NCBI RefSeq assembly: GCF_000183135.1 | Contig: NC_014734.1 | Location: 2,046,001-2,110,000 of the forward strand | Length of the DNA stretch: 64,000 nt | Source of the DNA: Paludibacter propionicigenes WB4 | Lineage (GTDB): Bacteria > Bacteroidota > Bacteroidia > Bacteroidales > Paludibacteraceae | Direction of reading: 5' to 3' | In this document: one piece after another, positions 15,591 to 27,714 of the stretch | Position numbering within the stretch: position 1 is the first letter of the stretch | Layout: the number at the start of each line of letters is the position of its first letter | Position numbers and translations under genes: made by a program | Notes under the pieces: model-generated | Database searches by the model: none | What the model saw: the letters and a program-made list of their open reading frames with translations, nothing else | Told to the model about the DNA's origin: nothing

Positions 15591-18500
15591 ATGTCGTCAT
15601 TAACTAAAGCTCAAAGAATAAATTTTGCTTCTATCAAAAATCAGTTGGAATATCCTGACTTTTTGGAAGTACAATTAAAATCTTTCCAGGACTTTTTTCA
15701 AATGGACACCGCTCCTGAAAAAAGAAAATCAGAAGGTTTGTATAAAGTTTTTTCCGAAAACTTTCCAATTGCTGATACCCGAAATAATTTCATCCTCGAA
15801 TTTCTCGATTACTACGTTGACCCTCCACGTTATTCGATAGATGAGTGTGTAGAACGCGGCTTAACTTATAGCGTGCCGCTTAAAGCCAAACTAAAACTAT
15901 ATTGCACCGATCCGGATCATGAAGATTTTGATACGGTGATTCAAGATGTCTATCTGGGACCAATCCCATATATGACAGCTAAAGGAACCTTCGTTATCAA
16001 TGGCGCCGAACGTGTTATTGTATCGCAGCTTCACCGTTCACCCGGTGTATTCTTCGGACAAAGTACACATGCCAACGGAACGAAACTTTATTCCGCTCGT
16101 ATCATTCCTTTCCGCGGATCTTGGATTGAATTTGCTACCGACATCAACAACGTGATGTACGCTTATATCGATCGTAAGAAAAAATTGCCTGTTACAACAT
16201 TACTTCGTGCCATTGGTTTCGAAAGTGATAAAGATATATTAGAAATTTTCAACCTTGCTGAAGAAATTAAGGTTAGCAAGACCAGTTTGAAAAAAGCTAT
16301 CGGCCAAAAATTAGCTGCCCGTGTATTGAAAACCTGGGTGGAAGATTTTGTGGACGAAGATACCGGTGAAGTAGTAACCATTGAGCGTAACGAAGTAATT
16401 ATCGACCGTGAAACTATTTTAGAAAATAGTCACATCGACGAAATTATTGAAGCAGGTACGCCTACTATCTTACTACATAAGGCAGATGCAAATCAAAATG
16501 ACTATGCCATTATTTACAATACTCTTCAGAAAGACCCTAGTAATTCTGAAAAAGAGGCTGTATTGTATATTTACCGTCAATTACGTAACGCTGTCCCAGC
16601 AGATGATTCGACAGCTCGTGAGGTTATCAATAACTTATTCTTCCCTGAAAAACGTTACGATTTAGGTAATGTAGGTCGTTTCCGTATAAACCGGAAATTG
16701 AACCTTACTACCAGCATGGATACAAAAGTACTGACCAAAGAAGATATTATTGAAATCATCAAATACCTGATTGAGTTAATAAACTCAAAAGCGGATGTTG
16801 ATGATATTGACCACTTGAGCAACCGTCGTGTTCGTACAGTTGGTGAACAATTATATAATCAATTCGGTGTAGGACTTTCGCGTATGGCTCGTACCATTCG
16901 TGAGCGAATGAATGTTCGTGATAACGAAGTCTTCACTCCTATTGACCTGATTAATGCCAAAAGTATTTCGTCAGTAATCAATTCGTTCTTCGGAACCAAT
17001 GCTCTTTCTCAATTCATGGATCAACAGAATCCATTGGCTGAGATTACGCACAAACGCCGTATGTCTGCCCTCGGGCCTGGTGGTTTGTCACGTGAGCGTG
17101 CAGGTTTTGAGGTTCGTGACGTACACTATACTCACTACGGACGTTTATGTCCGATTGAAACTCCTGAAGGTCCAAACATTGGTTTGATTTCTTCGCTTTG
17201 TATCTATGCTAAAATCAATGAACTTGGTTTTATAGAAACTCCTTACCGTAAAGTTACGGACTCTGTAGTTGATATTTCAGAAGCCGGTATTGAATACTTT
17301 ACTGCTGAAGAAGAAGAAAATCTGATTATTGCTCAAGGAAATGCTCCTTTGAACGATGATGGTGGTTTCATTCGGACAAAAGTAAAATCGCGTCTTGGCG
17401 CCGATTTCCCAGTAGTAGCACCCGATGAGGTGAACTTAATGGATGTTTCTCCATCACAGATTGCTTCGATTGCGGCAGCATTGATTCCCTTCCTGGAACA
17501 TGATGATGCTAACCGTGCGTTGATGGGATCTAACATGATGCGCCAGGCAGTGCCATTATTGCGCTGCGAAGCTCCTATTGTGGGTACAGGTATCGAAGCT
17601 CAGTTGATTCGCGATTCTCGTACACAAGTAGCAGCTGAAGGTGAAGGAGAAGTTGAATTTGTTGATGCAACTTGTATTAAAATACGCTACGACAGAACAG
17701 AAGACGAAGAATTTGTAAGCTTCGAATCTGCCGTAAAAGAATATAAATTACCTAAGTTCCAAAAAACCAATCAAAACACGACTATCGACTTACGTCCTAT
17801 CGTGAAAAAAGGCGAACGTGTTACTAATGGTCAGATTATGACTGAAGGTTACGCTACGCAAAATGGTGAATTGGCTATTGGTAAGAACCTGAAAGTAGCT
17901 TTCATGCCTTGGAAAGGTTATAACTTTGAGGATGCTATTGTAATCAATGAACGTGTGGTACGTGAAGATATTTTCACATCTATCCATGTTGTTGAACAAT
18001 TGCTAGACGTTCGTGAAACCAAACGTGGTATTGAAGAATTTACTTCGGATATACCTAACGTAAGCGAAGAAGCAACAAAAGATTTGGATGAAAATGGTAT
18101 TATCCGCATCGGTGCCCGCATCGAACCGGGAGATATCATTATCGGTAAGATTACTCCAAAAGGAGAATCAGATCCTTCACCGGAAGAAAAACTGCTTCGT
18201 GCTATCTTCGGAGATAAAGCCGGGGATGTGAAAGATGCTTCACTGAAAGCAACTCCATCATTATCGGGTGTTGTTATCGGTAAACGTCTATTCTCAAAAG
18301 CGCAAAAGAACAGAAAATCGAAACTTGCAGATAAAGCTGTACTTCCAAAACTGGATGAGGAATTTGAAAATCAGGCAGCTATTTTGCGCGATACATTAGT
18401 TGAAAAACTAATCGTATTACTTGGTGATAAAACTTCGGCCGGTGTTAAAGATTTCTTAGGTGCTGATGTAATATCTCGTAACAGCAAGTTTACAATCGAA

Positions 18501-19403
18501 AGATTGCGTGAAATCGACTATACTGCGGTTCAACTAAGCAAGTGGACTACTGATTCTCACAAAAATGAATTAGTAAAACAATTGATAATGAATTATCTGA
18601 GAAAATACAAGGAATTGGATGCTCAGATAAAACGTCAGAAATTCAATATTACTATCGGTGATGAATTGCCAAACGGTATTGTACAGATAGCTAAAGTCTA
18701 TATTGCTAAAAAACGTAAGATTCGTGTTGGAGATAAAATGGCAGGTCGTCACGGGAATAAAGGTATCGTGTCACGTATCGTTCGTCAGGAGGATATGCCA
18801 TTCCTTGAAGATGGAACTCCGGTAGATATAGTATTGAACCCACTGGGTGTGCCTTCGCGTATGAACCTTGGACAGATTTTTGAAACCGTTTTAGGATGGG
18901 CAGGAAAAGAATTAGGTTTGCGTTTTGCAACTCCTATCTTCGACGGAGCCAGCTTAGATGATTTGAACGCATGGACAGACAAAGCCGGTGTTCCAAATTA
19001 CGGAAAAACATATTTGTACGATGGTGGAACCGGCGAACGTTTTGACCAGACTGCCACAGTAGGTGTTATTTATATGTTGAAACTGGGTCACATGGTTGAA
19101 GATAAAATGCACGCGCGTTCTATCGGACCATACTCACTCATTACTCAACAGCCTCTTGGTGGTAAAGCTCAATTCGGGGGTCAACGTTTCGGAGAAATGG
19201 AAGTTTGGGCACTTGAAGCATTCGGTGCTGCTCACATTCTTCAAGAAATTCTGACTGTAAAATCGGATGACGTTATGGGACGTGCTCGTACTTACGAAGC
19301 AATTGTAAAAGGCGATCCTATGCCAACACCCGGAATTCCGGAATCGCTCAACGTATTGTTGCACGAACTCCGCGGATTGGGTCTGAGCATCAGTTTAGAT
19401 TAA
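15591..19403 (+). CDS. rpoB: DNA-directed RNA polymerase beta subunit
   Basis: RpoB, 1270 residues from the ATG at 15591 ([14 protein letters not shown]). A TTG six bases upstream is in frame but less likely, because the family starts at this ATG. The rifampicin pocket reads [22 protein letters not shown], matching the wild-type, sensitive-type residues at the Asp, His and Ser positions where resistance usually arises. [17 protein letters not shown] and the catalytic-core segments [17 protein letters not shown] and [10 protein letters not shown] are intact. The C-terminus ([15 protein letters not shown]) contacts beta'. The gene is preceded by an attenuator hairpin and followed by another (19420-19454) before rpoC. 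Confidence 0.99.
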   Translation: MSSLTKAQRINFASIKNQLEYPDFLEVQLKSFQDFFQMDTAPEKRKSEGLYKVFSENFPIADTRNNFILEFLDYYVDPPRYSIDECVERGLTYSVPLKAKLKLYCTDPDHEDFDTVIQDVYLGPIPYMTAKGTFVINGAERVIVSQLHRSPGVFFGQSTHANGTKLYSARIIPFRGSWIEFATDINNVMYAYIDRKKKLPVTTLLRAIGFESDKDILEIFNLAEEIKVSKTSLKKAIGQKLAARVLKTWVEDFVDEDTGEVVTIERNEVIIDRETILENSHIDEIIEAGTPTILLHKADANQNDYAIIYNTLQKDPSNSEKEAVLYIYRQLRNAVPADDSTAREVINNLFFPEKRYDLGNVGRFRINRKLNLTTSMDTKVLTKEDIIEIIKYLIELINSKADVDDIDHLSNRRVRTVGEQLYNQFGVGLSRMARTIRERMNVRDNEVFTPIDLINAKSISSVINSFFGTNALSQFMDQQNPLAEITHKRRMSALGPGGLSRERAGFEVRDVHYTHYGRLCPIETPEGPNIGLISSLCIYAKINELGFIETPYRKVTDSVVDISEAGIEYFTAEEEENLIIAQGNAPLNDDGGFIRTKVKSRLGADFPVVAPDEVNLMDVSPSQIASIAAALIPFLEHDDANRALMGSNMMRQAVPLLRCEAPIVGTGIEAQLIRDSRTQVAAEGEGEVEFVDATCIKIRYDRTEDEEFVSFESAVKEYKLPKFQKTNQNTTIDLRPIVKKGERVTNGQIMTEGYATQNGELAIGKNLKVAFMPWKGYNFEDAIVINERVVREDIFTSIHVVEQLLDVRETKRGIEEFTSDIPNVSEEATKDLDENGIIRIGARIEPGDIIIGKITPKGESDPSPEEKLLRAIFGDKAGDVKDASLKATPSLSGVVIGKRLFSKAQKNRKSKLADKAVLPKLDEEFENQAAILRDTLVEKLIVLLGDKTSAGVKDFLGADVISRNSKFTIERLREIDYTAVQLSKWTTDSHKNELVKQLIMNYLRKYKELDAQIKRQKFNITIGDELPNGIVQIAKVYIAKKRKIRVGDKMAGRHGNKGIVSRIVRQEDMPFLEDGTPVDIVLNPLGVPSRMNLGQIFETVLGWAGKELGLRFATPIFDGASLDDLNAWTDKAGVPNYGKTYLYDGGTGERFDQTATVGVIYMLKLGHMVEDKMHARSIGPYSLITQQPLGGKAQFGGQRFGEMEVWALEAFGAAHILQEILTVKSDDVMGRARTYEAIVKGDPMPTPGIPESLNVLLHELRGLGLSISLD

Positions 19404-19419
19404 AATATAAAAATCTTAG

Positions 19420-19454
19420 GTTTATATCCGGTATAAAACCGGATATAAACTTTT
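19420..19454 (+). terminator. Hairpin with T-run between rpoB and rpoC
   Basis: A 13-bp perfect stem (GTTTATATCCGGT, 19420-19432, with ACCGGATATAAAC, 19438-19450) and a TTTT tail. It lies in the 120-base gap between the two large RNA polymerase genes, where a full terminator would be surprising, so partial termination or RNA processing is likely. Confidence 0.7.
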
Positions 19455-19523
19455 GATTATAAATTTATTCTAAATTGAACTTTCAAAAAATGTAAATCTT
19501 ATAACTCTTTATAAAACAGAGAT

Positions 19524-22500
19524 ATGGCTTTTAAAAATGATAATAAGGTAAAGAGTAATTTTAATAAAATTTCGATTGGTCTTGCATCACCCGAAGAGAT
19601 ATTAAAATTATCGAGTGGCGAGGTTCTCAAACCCGAAACCATTAATTATCGTACCTACAAACCAGAGCGTGATGGTCTGTTCTGCGAACGCATTTTCGGT
19701 CCAACTAAGGATTTTGAATGTCATTGCGGAAAATATAAACGTATCCGTTACAAAGGCATTGTCTGCGACCGTTGTGGTGTAGAAGTGACTGAGAAAAAAG
19801 TTCGTCGTGAACGTATGGGACACATCCAATTGGTTGTACCTGTAGCCCACATCTGGTATTTCCGCTCATTGCCGAACAAAATCGGTTACCTGCTTGGAAT
19901 GCCAACCAAGAAACTTGATTCAATTATTTATTACGAAAAATATGTCATCATTCAGGGAGGAATTCTTGAAAATGGCGAAAACATTACGCAAGGCGAATTA
20001 CTTTCAGAAGACGAATATCTTGATATTCTGGAAGCACTTCCACGTGAAAATCAATTGTTGGATGACAACGACCCAGAAAAGTTCATTGCTAAAATGGGGG
20101 CTGATGCTATCTACGATTTATTGAGTCGCTTGGATTTGGATGTTTTATCATACGACCTACGTCATAAAGCTAATAACGACACTTCGCAACAACGTAAAAA
20201 CGAAGCCTTGAAACGTCTGCAAATTGTAGAATCTTTCCGTGCTTCTAAGTTACGTAACAAACCTGAGTGGATGATCATTAAGATTGTTCCGGTTATTCCA
20301 CCTGAATTGCGTCCATTGGTACCACTTGATGGTGGTCGTTTCGCTACTTCGGATTTGAATGACCTGTATCGTCGTGTTATTATTCGTAACAATCGTTTGA
20401 AACGATTAATTGAAATCAAAGCTCCGGAAGTAATTTTACGTAACGAAAAACGTATGCTTCAGGAAGCTGTGGATTCATTGTTCGACAATTCACGTAAATC
20501 GAGTGCTGTTAAAACCGACGCAAACCGTCCGTTGAAATCGCTTTCAGATTCGTTGAAAGGTAAACAAGGACGTTTCCGTCAGAACTTGTTAGGTAAACGT
20601 GTGGATTACTCGGCTCGTTCGGTAATCGTCGTTGGTCCTGAATTAAAAATGCACGAGTGCGGTATCCCTAAGGATATGGCCGCAGAACTTTATAAACCGT
20701 TTGTAATCCGCAAATTGATCGAACGCGGAATTGTAAAAACGGTAAAATCGGCAAAGAAAATTGTTGATCGCAAAGACCCGGTAATCTGGGATATTTTAGA
20801 GTACGTGATGAAAGGACATCCCGTATTACTAAACCGTGCCCCTACTCTTCACCGTTTAGGTATTCAGGCTTTCCAACCAAAAATGATTGAAGGAAAAGCA
20901 ATTCAACTTCACCCATTGGCATGTACGGCTTTCAACGCCGACTTTGATGGTGACCAGATGGCTGTTCACTTACCGCTGGGTAATGAGGCTATATTGGAAG
21001 CTCAGATGTTAATGTTGGGATCGCATAATATTCTTAATCCTGCTAACGGTGCTCCTATTACTGTACCTTCGCAGGACATGGTTCTTGGTTTGTATTATAT
21101 TACCAAACCACGTCCGGGAGCTTTGGGTGAAGGTCTTATATTCTATTCGCCCGAAGAAGCAGAAATAGCTTACAACGAAAAGAAAGTTGCTTTACATGCT
21201 CCGATCAAAGTAAAAACTTTGGATCTGAATGCTGAAGGCGATCTTGAGTTGCAATTAATTGAGACTACAGTTGGACGTATATTGTTTAACAAGTGTGTTC
21301 CGCCTCAAGTAGGTTATATAAATGAACTTCTTTCTAAAAAATCATTGCGCGACATTATTGGTAACGTAATTGATATTTGTGGAGTTGCCCGTACTACCCA
21401 ATTTTTGGATGATATCAAAGATTTGGGTTACTACATGGCATTCAAAGGTAGTTTGTCGTTTAACTTAGCCGACGTTATTATTCCACCGGAAAAAGAAACA
21501 TTGGTAAAAGAAGGTAATGCTGAAGTAGAAGAAATTTTGAATAACTATAACATGGGATTCATTACCTTCAACGAACGTTATAACCAAATTATTGATACTT
21601 GGACACACGTAAACTCGAAATTGTCGAATATTTTGATGAAGCAACTTTCGAGTGATAATCAAGGGTTCAACTCTGTTTATATGATGTTGGATTCAGGTGC
21701 TCGTGGTTCTAAAGAACAGATTCGTCAGCTTTCAGGTATGCGTGGTTTGATGGCAAAACCTCAAAAATCAGGTGCAGAAGGTGGACAGATTATTGAAAAC
21801 CCAATTCTTTCGAACTTTAAAGAAGGACTTTCGGTATTGGAATACTTTATTTCTACCCACGGTGCTCGTAAAGGTTTGGCGGATACGGCTCTTAAAACGG
21901 CTGATGCCGGATACTTAACCCGTCGTTTGGTTGACGTTTCACAAGATGTGATTATCAATGAAGACGATTGTGGTACATTACGTGGTTTGATCGCTACCGA
22001 AATGAAAAACAACGAAGAAGTAATTTCGTCTCTTTACGAACGTATTCTTGGTCGTGTTTCGGTTCATGATATTTATCATCCGCTTACAGCTGAATTATTA
22101 GTTGCTTCGGGTGAACAAATTACAGAAGTTCATGCACGAAAAATTCAAGATTCTCCAATCGAACGTGTTGAAATCCGTTCGGTATTGACTTGCGAATCTA
22201 AAAAAGGTGTTTGTGCTAAATGTTACGGACGTAACCTGGCAACAGGAAAAATGGTACACATTGGTGAAGCTGTAGGTGTTATTGCCGCTCAGTCAATCGG
22301 TGAACCGGGAACTCAGTTGACACTTCGTACTTTCCACGTCGGTGGGGTTGCTTCGAACGTCGGTGCAGAATCTAAAATAACTTTACGTTACGATGGACGC
22401 CTTGAATTTGAAGAGCTTCGTACGGTTGATGCTGTTGAAGACAATAAAGACACTTATCAGGTGGTAGTAAGCCGTTTGGCTGAAATGCGTGTAGTTGATG

Positions 22501-23819
22501 TTAATACCGGAATTGCTCTCACCACACAGAATATTCCTTACGGTTCTAAACTGTATGTGAAAGATGGAGATCTTGCAACTAAAGGTCAGGTTGTCTGTGA
22601 GTGGGATCCATTTAACGCGGTAATTATTTCGGAAACTGATGGTAAGATTGAATTTGAAGATGTAATTGAAGGTGTTACTTTCAAAACTGAAACAGATGAT
22701 GCTACCGGATTACGTGAAAAAATTCTTATTGAATCAAAAGATCGTAATAAAGTTCCAAGTGCTCACATTGTGTCAAAAGATGGTTCTATTCTTCGTACAT
22801 ACAACTTACCGGTGGGTGCCCACTTGGTCTTGGACAACGGTGATAAGATTAAAACCGGTCAAATGTTGGTAAAGATTCCACGTGCTGTTGGTAAAGCGGG
22901 TGATATCACCGGTGGTCTTCCACGTGTAACTGAATTATTCGAAGCTCGTAACCCATCGAATCCAGCTGTTGTAGCTGAAATCGACGGTGAAGTAACCTTC
23001 GGAAAAATCAAACGTGGTAACCGCGAATTGACTGTAACTTCGAAAACAGGTGAAATCAAAAAGTATATGATTCCATTATCTCGTCAGATTTTGGTTCAGG
23101 AAAATGACTTTGTACGTGCAGGAACTCCGCTTTCGGATGGAGCAACCACACCTTCAGATATTTTATTAATCAAAGGACCTACTGCGGTTCAGGATTATAT
23201 TGTAAATGAAGTTCAGGACGTTTACCGCTTACAAGGTGTAAAAATCAATGATAAACACTTTGAGGTAATTGTACGTCAGATGATGCGTAAAGTTGAAATT
23301 CTGGAACAAGGCGATACTCGCTTCCTTGAAAAGCAAATTGTTGACAAACATGACTTTATGGAAGAAAATGATCGTATCTGGGGTAAAAAAGTAATTCTTG
23401 ATGCAGGCGATTCAGCTACGTTGAAACCCGGTCAGATTATTACTGCCCGTAAGTTACGTGATGAAAACAGTATGCTTAAACGCCGTGATATGAAATTAGT
23501 AGAAACACGCGATGCAATTGCTGCTACTTCTAATCAGATATTACAAGGAATTACTCGTGCTGCTCTTCAAACCAATAGCTTTATGTCGGCTGCTTCTTTC
23601 CAGGAAACTACGAAAGTGCTAAACGACGCTGCTATCAACGGAAAAGTAGACCGCTTGGAAGGATTGAAAGAAAACGTTATTTGCGGACATTTGATTCCAG
23701 CCGGAACAGGACAACGCGACTTCGACAAAATAGTAGTTTACTCACGCGATGAGTACGACAAGAAGGTTGATGCCCGTAAAAATGTACTGGATATAGAAGA
23801 AAGTGAAACAGAAGAATAA
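19524..23819 (+). CDS. rpoC: DNA-directed RNA polymerase beta' subunit
   Basis: RpoC, 1431 residues. The N-terminal zinc ribbon [19 protein letters not shown] begins near residue 66. The catalytic magnesium loop NADFDGD, holding the three aspartates, is at about residues 471-477. The trigger-loop and bridge-helix region is readable around [19 protein letters not shown], and the second zinc site is [13 protein letters not shown]. The C-terminal region ends in an acidic tail ([11 protein letters not shown]). The gene is followed by a strong terminator at 23848-23886. Reading frame is intact with no inteins or insertions of note. Confidence 0.99.
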   Translation: MAFKNDNKVKSNFNKISIGLASPEEILKLSSGEVLKPETINYRTYKPERDGLFCERIFGPTKDFECHCGKYKRIRYKGIVCDRCGVEVTEKKVRRERMGHIQLVVPVAHIWYFRSLPNKIGYLLGMPTKKLDSIIYYEKYVIIQGGILENGENITQGELLSEDEYLDILEALPRENQLLDDNDPEKFIAKMGADAIYDLLSRLDLDVLSYDLRHKANNDTSQQRKNEALKRLQIVESFRASKLRNKPEWMIIKIVPVIPPELRPLVPLDGGRFATSDLNDLYRRVIIRNNRLKRLIEIKAPEVILRNEKRMLQEAVDSLFDNSRKSSAVKTDANRPLKSLSDSLKGKQGRFRQNLLGKRVDYSARSVIVVGPELKMHECGIPKDMAAELYKPFVIRKLIERGIVKTVKSAKKIVDRKDPVIWDILEYVMKGHPVLLNRAPTLHRLGIQAFQPKMIEGKAIQLHPLACTAFNADFDGDQMAVHLPLGNEAILEAQMLMLGSHNILNPANGAPITVPSQDMVLGLYYITKPRPGALGEGLIFYSPEEAEIAYNEKKVALHAPIKVKTLDLNAEGDLELQLIETTVGRILFNKCVPPQVGYINELLSKKSLRDIIGNVIDICGVARTTQFLDDIKDLGYYMAFKGSLSFNLADVIIPPEKETLVKEGNAEVEEILNNYNMGFITFNERYNQIIDTWTHVNSKLSNILMKQLSSDNQGFNSVYMMLDSGARGSKEQIRQLSGMRGLMAKPQKSGAEGGQIIENPILSNFKEGLSVLEYFISTHGARKGLADTALKTADAGYLTRRLVDVSQDVIINEDDCGTLRGLIATEMKNNEEVISSLYERILGRVSVHDIYHPLTAELLVASGEQITEVHARKIQDSPIERVEIRSVLTCESKKGVCAKCYGRNLATGKMVHIGEAVGVIAAQSIGEPGTQLTLRTFHVGGVASNVGAESKITLRYDGRLEFEELRTVDAVEDNKDTYQVVVSRLAEMRVVDVNTGIALTTQNIPYGSKLYVKDGDLATKGQVVCEWDPFNAVIISETDGKIEFEDVIEGVTFKTETDDATGLREKILIESKDRNKVPSAHIVSKDGSILRTYNLPVGAHLVLDNGDKIKTGQMLVKIPRAVGKAGDITGGLPRVTELFEARNPSNPAVVAEIDGEVTFGKIKRGNRELTVTSKTGEIKKYMIPLSRQILVQENDFVRAGTPLSDGATTPSDILLIKGPTAVQDYIVNEVQDVYRLQGVKINDKHFEVIVRQMMRKVEILEQGDTRFLEKQIVDKHDFMEENDRIWGKKVILDAGDSATLKPGQIITARKLRDENSMLKRRDMKLVETRDAIAATSNQILQGITRAALQTNSFMSAASFQETTKVLNDAAINGKVDRLEGLKENVICGHLIPAGTGQRDFDKIVVYSRDEYDKKVDARKNVLDIEESETEE

Positions 23820-23847
23820 TTAATCTTCTTGCCTAAAACTATTTATA

Positions 23848-23886
23848 AACGAGCTTGTTTTCTTTTTGAAGACAAGCTCGTTTTTT
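23848..23886 (+). terminator. Terminator of the rpo operon
   Basis: A 15-base stem (AACGAGCTTGTTTTC with GAAGACAAGCTCGTT, one wobble) and a TTTTTT run, 28 bases after the rpoC stop. Confidence 0.93.
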
Positions 23887-23898
23887 GTAGTAGCAACT

Positions 23899-23930
23899 TT
23901 TGGTATGCTCAAAAAAACACAGTATCTTAG
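23899..23930 (+). promoter_or_regulatory. Promoter of manC
   Basis: TTTG (23899-23902), a 20-base spacer and TATCTTAG (23923-23930, one mismatch to TAnnTTTG) directly after the rpoC terminator. A leader of about 45 bases then leads to the manC ATG. Confidence 0.7.
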
Positions 23931-23979
23931 CATTAATTTTGAAATTAATCCGAGTCAAGAACTCAAACCTATCATTAAA

Positions 23980-25053
23980 ATGGAAAACAATTATTGTATC
24001 ATCATGGCCGGTGGCGTTGGAAGCCGCTTTTGGCCTTTCAGTCGTAATAACCGCCCTAAACAATTCCTGGACTTCTTTGGAACCGGACGTTCCCTCCTAC
24101 AACTCACTTTTGACAGAATAAATCATCTTGTACCTGCTGAAAATATAATAATAGTATCCAATATTATTTATAAAGATTTGATATTGGAACAACTCCCCAA
24201 AATTAAAGCCGATCAGGTATTACTTGAACCTAACAGACGTAACACCGCTCCTTGTATTGCTTATGCTATCAATCGCATCAAAGCTATGACCGACAAAGCA
24301 AACATTATAGTTGCCCCTTCGGATCATTTGATTTTGAAAGAAACTGACTTTTTGGATACCATTAAAACAGGTCTTGATTTTGTAGATAAAAATGATTGTA
24401 TTCTAACGTTGGGTATTAAGCCTAGCAGACCGGAAACTGGTTATGGCTATATCCAAATATCGGAAGGTGAAACTAACCTCCGTAAAGTAAAAACATTTAC
24501 AGAAAAACCAAACGCTGAACTCGCTCAGGTTTTTTATGAAACAGGCGAGTTTTTCTGGAACTCAGGTATATTTTTGTGGAACCTTCAAACGATAGTCAAG
24601 GCTTTTGATGAATTATTGCCGGAAGTTGCCAACAAATTCAATGCTGGAGAAAAATTTTATAACACCGCTAACGAACAGGCCTTTATAGATGAAATGTATG
24701 CTTCATGTCCTAATATCTCTATTGACTATGGTATTATGGAAAAAGCGAAAGATGTACATGTTCTATGTTCAGATTTTGGCTGGACCGACTTGGGAACATG
24801 GGGTTCATTGTATGAAATGTCTCCAAAAGATGAAAACGAAAATGTAGCACTGAAGTGCAAAACTGCTTTTTACGAAAGCGAAGGCAACATAGTGGTACTT
24901 CCTCCTGAAAAGTTGGCTGTAATTCAGGATTTGAAAGGCTACATTGTAGCTGAATCCGACAATGTTTTACTAATATGCAAACTGGAAGAAGAACAACGCA
25001 TTCGTCAGTTTGTCAATGATATGAATGTAACTTTTGACGGGAAATTTAATTAA
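23980..25053 (+). CDS. manC: Mannose-1-phosphate guanylyltransferase
   Basis: This enzyme makes GDP-mannose from mannose 1-phosphate and GTP, feeding polysaccharide and glycoprotein sugar synthesis. The nucleotide-binding signature AGGVGSRFWPFSR followed by PKQFLD is at residues 9-29. Sugar-binding TFTEKPN and NSGIFLW follow in the usual order. The protein has 357 residues, so it is the monofunctional form without the phosphomannose isomerase domain. The start at 23980 is chosen because longer in-frame starts lie inside the rpoC terminator and the promoter. It has its own promoter at 23899-23930 and is not linked to other sugar genes here. Confidence 0.95.
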   Translation: MENNYCIIMAGGVGSRFWPFSRNNRPKQFLDFFGTGRSLLQLTFDRINHLVPAENIIIVSNIIYKDLILEQLPKIKADQVLLEPNRRNTAPCIAYAINRIKAMTDKANIIVAPSDHLILKETDFLDTIKTGLDFVDKNDCILTLGIKPSRPETGYGYIQISEGETNLRKVKTFTEKPNAELAQVFYETGEFFWNSGIFLWNLQTIVKAFDELLPEVANKFNAGEKFYNTANEQAFIDEMYASCPNISIDYGIMEKAKDVHVLCSDFGWTDLGTWGSLYEMSPKDENENVALKCKTAFYESEGNIVVLPPEKLAVIQDLKGYIVAESDNVLLICKLEEEQRIRQFVNDMNVTFDGKFN

Positions 25054-25054
25054 A

Positions 25055-25132
25055 AGTTGATAATCTACAGTTGGCACTTGGCAGTCTTTAATTATCGAAA
25101 GTATCGTAATTAGAAGCTATCAACTGCCAACT
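25055..25132. repeat. Short mixed direct/inverted repeats between manC and mutL
   Basis: AGTTGATA (25055-25062) is complementary to TATCAACT (25118-25125), and AGTTGGCA (25069-25076) to TGCCAACT (25125-25132). The segment resembles degenerate AGTTGGCA-type intergenic repeats. It may fold as a weak terminator after manC. Confidence 0.45.
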
Positions 25133-25145
25133 TTCAGTTAATATA

Positions 25146-26990
25146 ATGAGCGATATAATTCATCTTTTACCCGATTCTGTAGCCAATCAAATTGCAGCCG
25201 GAGAAGTTATACAACGTCCGGCTTCTGTACTAAAAGAGTTGGTAGAGAATTCAATTGATGCCGGAGCCACTTTTATTCAGATACTGATAAAAGATGCCGG
25301 GCGTACGTTGATTCAGGTTGTTGATAACGGGAAAGGAATGAGCGAAACAGATGCGCGCATGGCATTTGAACGTCACGCTACCTCGAAAATAAAAAATGCT
25401 GACGATTTATTTTCATTACGTACCATGGGATTCCGGGGCGAAGCCCTAGCATCAATAGCAGCCGTAGCGCAAGTAGAGTTGCGGACACGAAGAGCAGAAG
25501 ACGAACTTGGCGTATTAGTAGAAATTGCAGGCACGCGGGTGTTTAAACAAGAATCTGTTCAGTGCGATCTGGGAACTTCTTTTCAGGTAAAGAATTTATT
25601 TTTCAATGTACCTGCCCGAAGACGATTTCTGAAAAGCGACAATGTAGAAAAGAGTCATATTCTGACGGAGTTTTACAGAATAGCCCTGGTTAACACTTCT
25701 GTCGCTTTTTCATTTTTCGATGGGGATGAAGAGATTTTTCAGCTACCTGCATCCAACAATAAAATCCGTATTGAGAATATATTTGGGAAAAGTGCAAAAA
25801 AACGCTGGCAACAGCAACTTCTTAGCATTGAGACTTCCACTAATCTGGTTAGCATATTTGGTTATGTGGGCAAACCTGAATATGCGCAAAAATCTGCAAC
25901 CCAGTATTTCTTTGTAAACGGGAGATATATGCGCCATCCATACTTCCATAAAGCGGTATTGCTGGCATATAATCAAATGATTCAGGCATCGGAGAGTCCG
26001 AATTATTTCATATATTTTGATGTTGATCCGCAAACTATTGACGTCAATATTCATCCAACAAAAACTGAAATTAAGTTTGAAAACGAACAGGCTATCTGGT
26101 CGATATTAACTGCAGCCGTCAAAGAAGCATTGGGCAAATTCAATGTTATTCCTTCTATTGATTTTGATCAGGAAGGCGCCGTGGATATACCCACTACTAT
26201 TTCGGTTGAGAATGTACGCCCACCTCAAACAAACTTCAATCCAAATTACAATCCTTTCGGCACTTCAAATTACAAAAGGCCTGTACTGGATTGGGAGGAT
26301 TTATACGGAGGGTTCGAGAAAAAAGAGGAACCTTCAGAATCGGTTATCGATTGGGAGCCTGAAACAGAAATAATCATAACCCCCTCATTCACTCAGCAAG
26401 AACAACAAAAGGTAATTGAAAATCTGGAAACCAGAGCCGAAAATTATCAATATAAGAATCGCTTTATTCTTACCGGACTTAAATCCGGTTTATTAATGAT
26501 AGATCAGCATCGGGCACATACCCGTATCTTATTTGATCTGTTTCTTAGTCAGATAGAGAATTCCAAAGGATCGTCTCAGCAAGTACTATTCCCCGAGATA
26601 CTGGAGCTAAGTGCTGATGACGCTTTGTTTTTCGAGCAAATCATACCGGATTTACAACACGTGGGATTTGAGTTTGAAACCATGGAGAACCATACTTATA
26701 GCGTTAAAGGAGTTTCTTCGCATGTGGGCACCGGTAGCGTTATTGATTTGCTGCTGGAAATGCTGGACAAAGCAAAAACCACAGCTCAGGATCCCACAGC
26801 CAGCATCCACGAAACCATTTCGCTATCGCTGGCAGAGGCTTCTTCAATAAAATCGGGTCAACGCCTATCTTCCGAAGAAATGAGTGATCTGATTGACCGT
26901 CTGTTTGCTTGTTCTAATCATAATTTTACTCCGGATGGAAAAAAGATTATGACCATTTTCTCTCAGGATGAGCTTGAGAAACGCTTTTGA
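25146..26990 (+). CDS. mutL: DNA mismatch repair protein MutL
   Basis: MutL, 614 residues, links MutS mismatch recognition to downstream repair. The GHKL ATPase motifs are intact: LVENSIDAGAT, VDNGKGM and TMGFRGEAL, followed by the transducer domain up to about residue 330 with VNIHPTK. A variable linker spans about 340-430. In the C-terminal dimerisation domain the endonuclease motif DQHAxxExxxxE is degenerate, reading DQHRAHTRILFD from about D453, and no CPHGRP-type cysteine motif is visible. The metal-dependent nicking seen in many MutL proteins is therefore uncertain. It is separated from manC by 92 bases and from the HAD gene by 25 bases. mutS lies 15 kb away. Confidence 0.97.
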   Translation: MSDIIHLLPDSVANQIAAGEVIQRPASVLKELVENSIDAGATFIQILIKDAGRTLIQVVDNGKGMSETDARMAFERHATSKIKNADDLFSLRTMGFRGEALASIAAVAQVELRTRRAEDELGVLVEIAGTRVFKQESVQCDLGTSFQVKNLFFNVPARRRFLKSDNVEKSHILTEFYRIALVNTSVAFSFFDGDEEIFQLPASNNKIRIENIFGKSAKKRWQQQLLSIETSTNLVSIFGYVGKPEYAQKSATQYFFVNGRYMRHPYFHKAVLLAYNQMIQASESPNYFIYFDVDPQTIDVNIHPTKTEIKFENEQAIWSILTAAVKEALGKFNVIPSIDFDQEGAVDIPTTISVENVRPPQTNFNPNYNPFGTSNYKRPVLDWEDLYGGFEKKEEPSESVIDWEPETEIIITPSFTQQEQQKVIENLETRAENYQYKNRFILTGLKSGLLMIDQHRAHTRILFDLFLSQIENSKGSSQQVLFPEILELSADDALFFEQIIPDLQHVGFEFETMENHTYSVKGVSSHVGTGSVIDLLLEMLDKAKTTAQDPTASIHETISLSLAEASSIKSGQRLSSEEMSDLIDRLFACSNHNFTPDGKKIMTIFSQDELEKRF

Positions 26991-27015
26991 TACGCTTGAT
27001 TTTTAGTAGAAAGAA

Positions 27016-27666
27016 ATGAAAACTTTAGTTATATTCGATTTGGATGGCACGCTGCTCGATACGGTTGCCGACTTAGCTGCCAGTACCAATTATGCTTTAG
27101 AACAGTGTGGATTTCCAACCCACGAAGCGGAGGCTTATAAATTTTTTGTGGGAAATGGCATTAATAAACTATTTGAAAGAGCATTGCCCGATGGAGCTAA
27201 AGACCAGGAGACTATTTTGAAAATCAGAAAGTATTTCATTGAATACTACAACGATCACAATTCAGAACTAACAGTTCCCTATCCGGGAATATCTGAATTA
27301 CTTGGCACATTGCAATCCAAAAACATTCAACTTGCCGTAGCCTCTAATAAATACCAGCAAGCCACTACAGAATTAATACAGCATTTTTTCCCTGATATCA
27401 ATTTTGCGGCTGTTTTTGGACAACGTGAAAACGTACCGATAAAACCAAATCCTGCAATAGTAAATGATATTCTGGCTATAACCGGAACTGAACGAAAAGA
27501 TGTCTTGTATATCGGTGATTCAGGAGTAGATATGCAAACTGCTCAAAATGCAGGTGTCGATGCTGCCGGAGTTACCTGGGGTTTTCGTCCCAGAGCAGAA
27601 CTCGAACAATTCGAACCAAAATATATTATAGATAATACAAGCAAAATTCTTGAAATCATAGCATAA
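27016..27666 (+). CDS. HAD-superfamily phosphatase, phosphoglycolate phosphatase-like
   Basis: A 216-residue haloacid dehalogenase phosphatase. Motif I is DLDGTLLDT with nucleophile D8 and acid D10. A helical C1 cap follows (residues about 15-80). Motif II is AVASNK, motif III is the lysine in IKPNP and motif IV is YIGDSGVDMQTA. The pattern matches Gph/PGP-type enzymes that clear phosphoglycolate formed during DNA repair. Substrate assignment within this branch is unreliable from sequence. It follows mutL by 25 bases and could be co-transcribed. It converges on rprY through a shared hairpin at 27667-27696. Confidence 0.88.
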   Translation: MKTLVIFDLDGTLLDTVADLAASTNYALEQCGFPTHEAEAYKFFVGNGINKLFERALPDGAKDQETILKIRKYFIEYYNDHNSELTVPYPGISELLGTLQSKNIQLAVASNKYQQATTELIQHFFPDINFAAVFGQRENVPIKPNPAIVNDILAITGTERKDVLYIGDSGVDMQTAQNAGVDAAGVTWGFRPRAELEQFEPKYIIDNTSKILEIIA

Positions 27667-27696
27667 AAAAAACCGCCATATTGGCGGTTTTTTTTA
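27667..27696. terminator. Bidirectional terminator between the HAD gene and rprY
   Basis: A perfect stem, AAAAAACCGCCA with TGGCGGTTTTTT, around a TAT loop. It starts directly after the HAD stop and serves both converging genes. Confidence 0.92.
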
Positions 27697-27714
27697 TGCT
27701 ATCTAAATCTGCGG

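Noticed and set aside
23866-23979. N-terminal extension of manC
   Set aside because: The extended start would lie inside the rpoC terminator stem and upstream of the manC -7 box; family members begin near the ATG at 23980.
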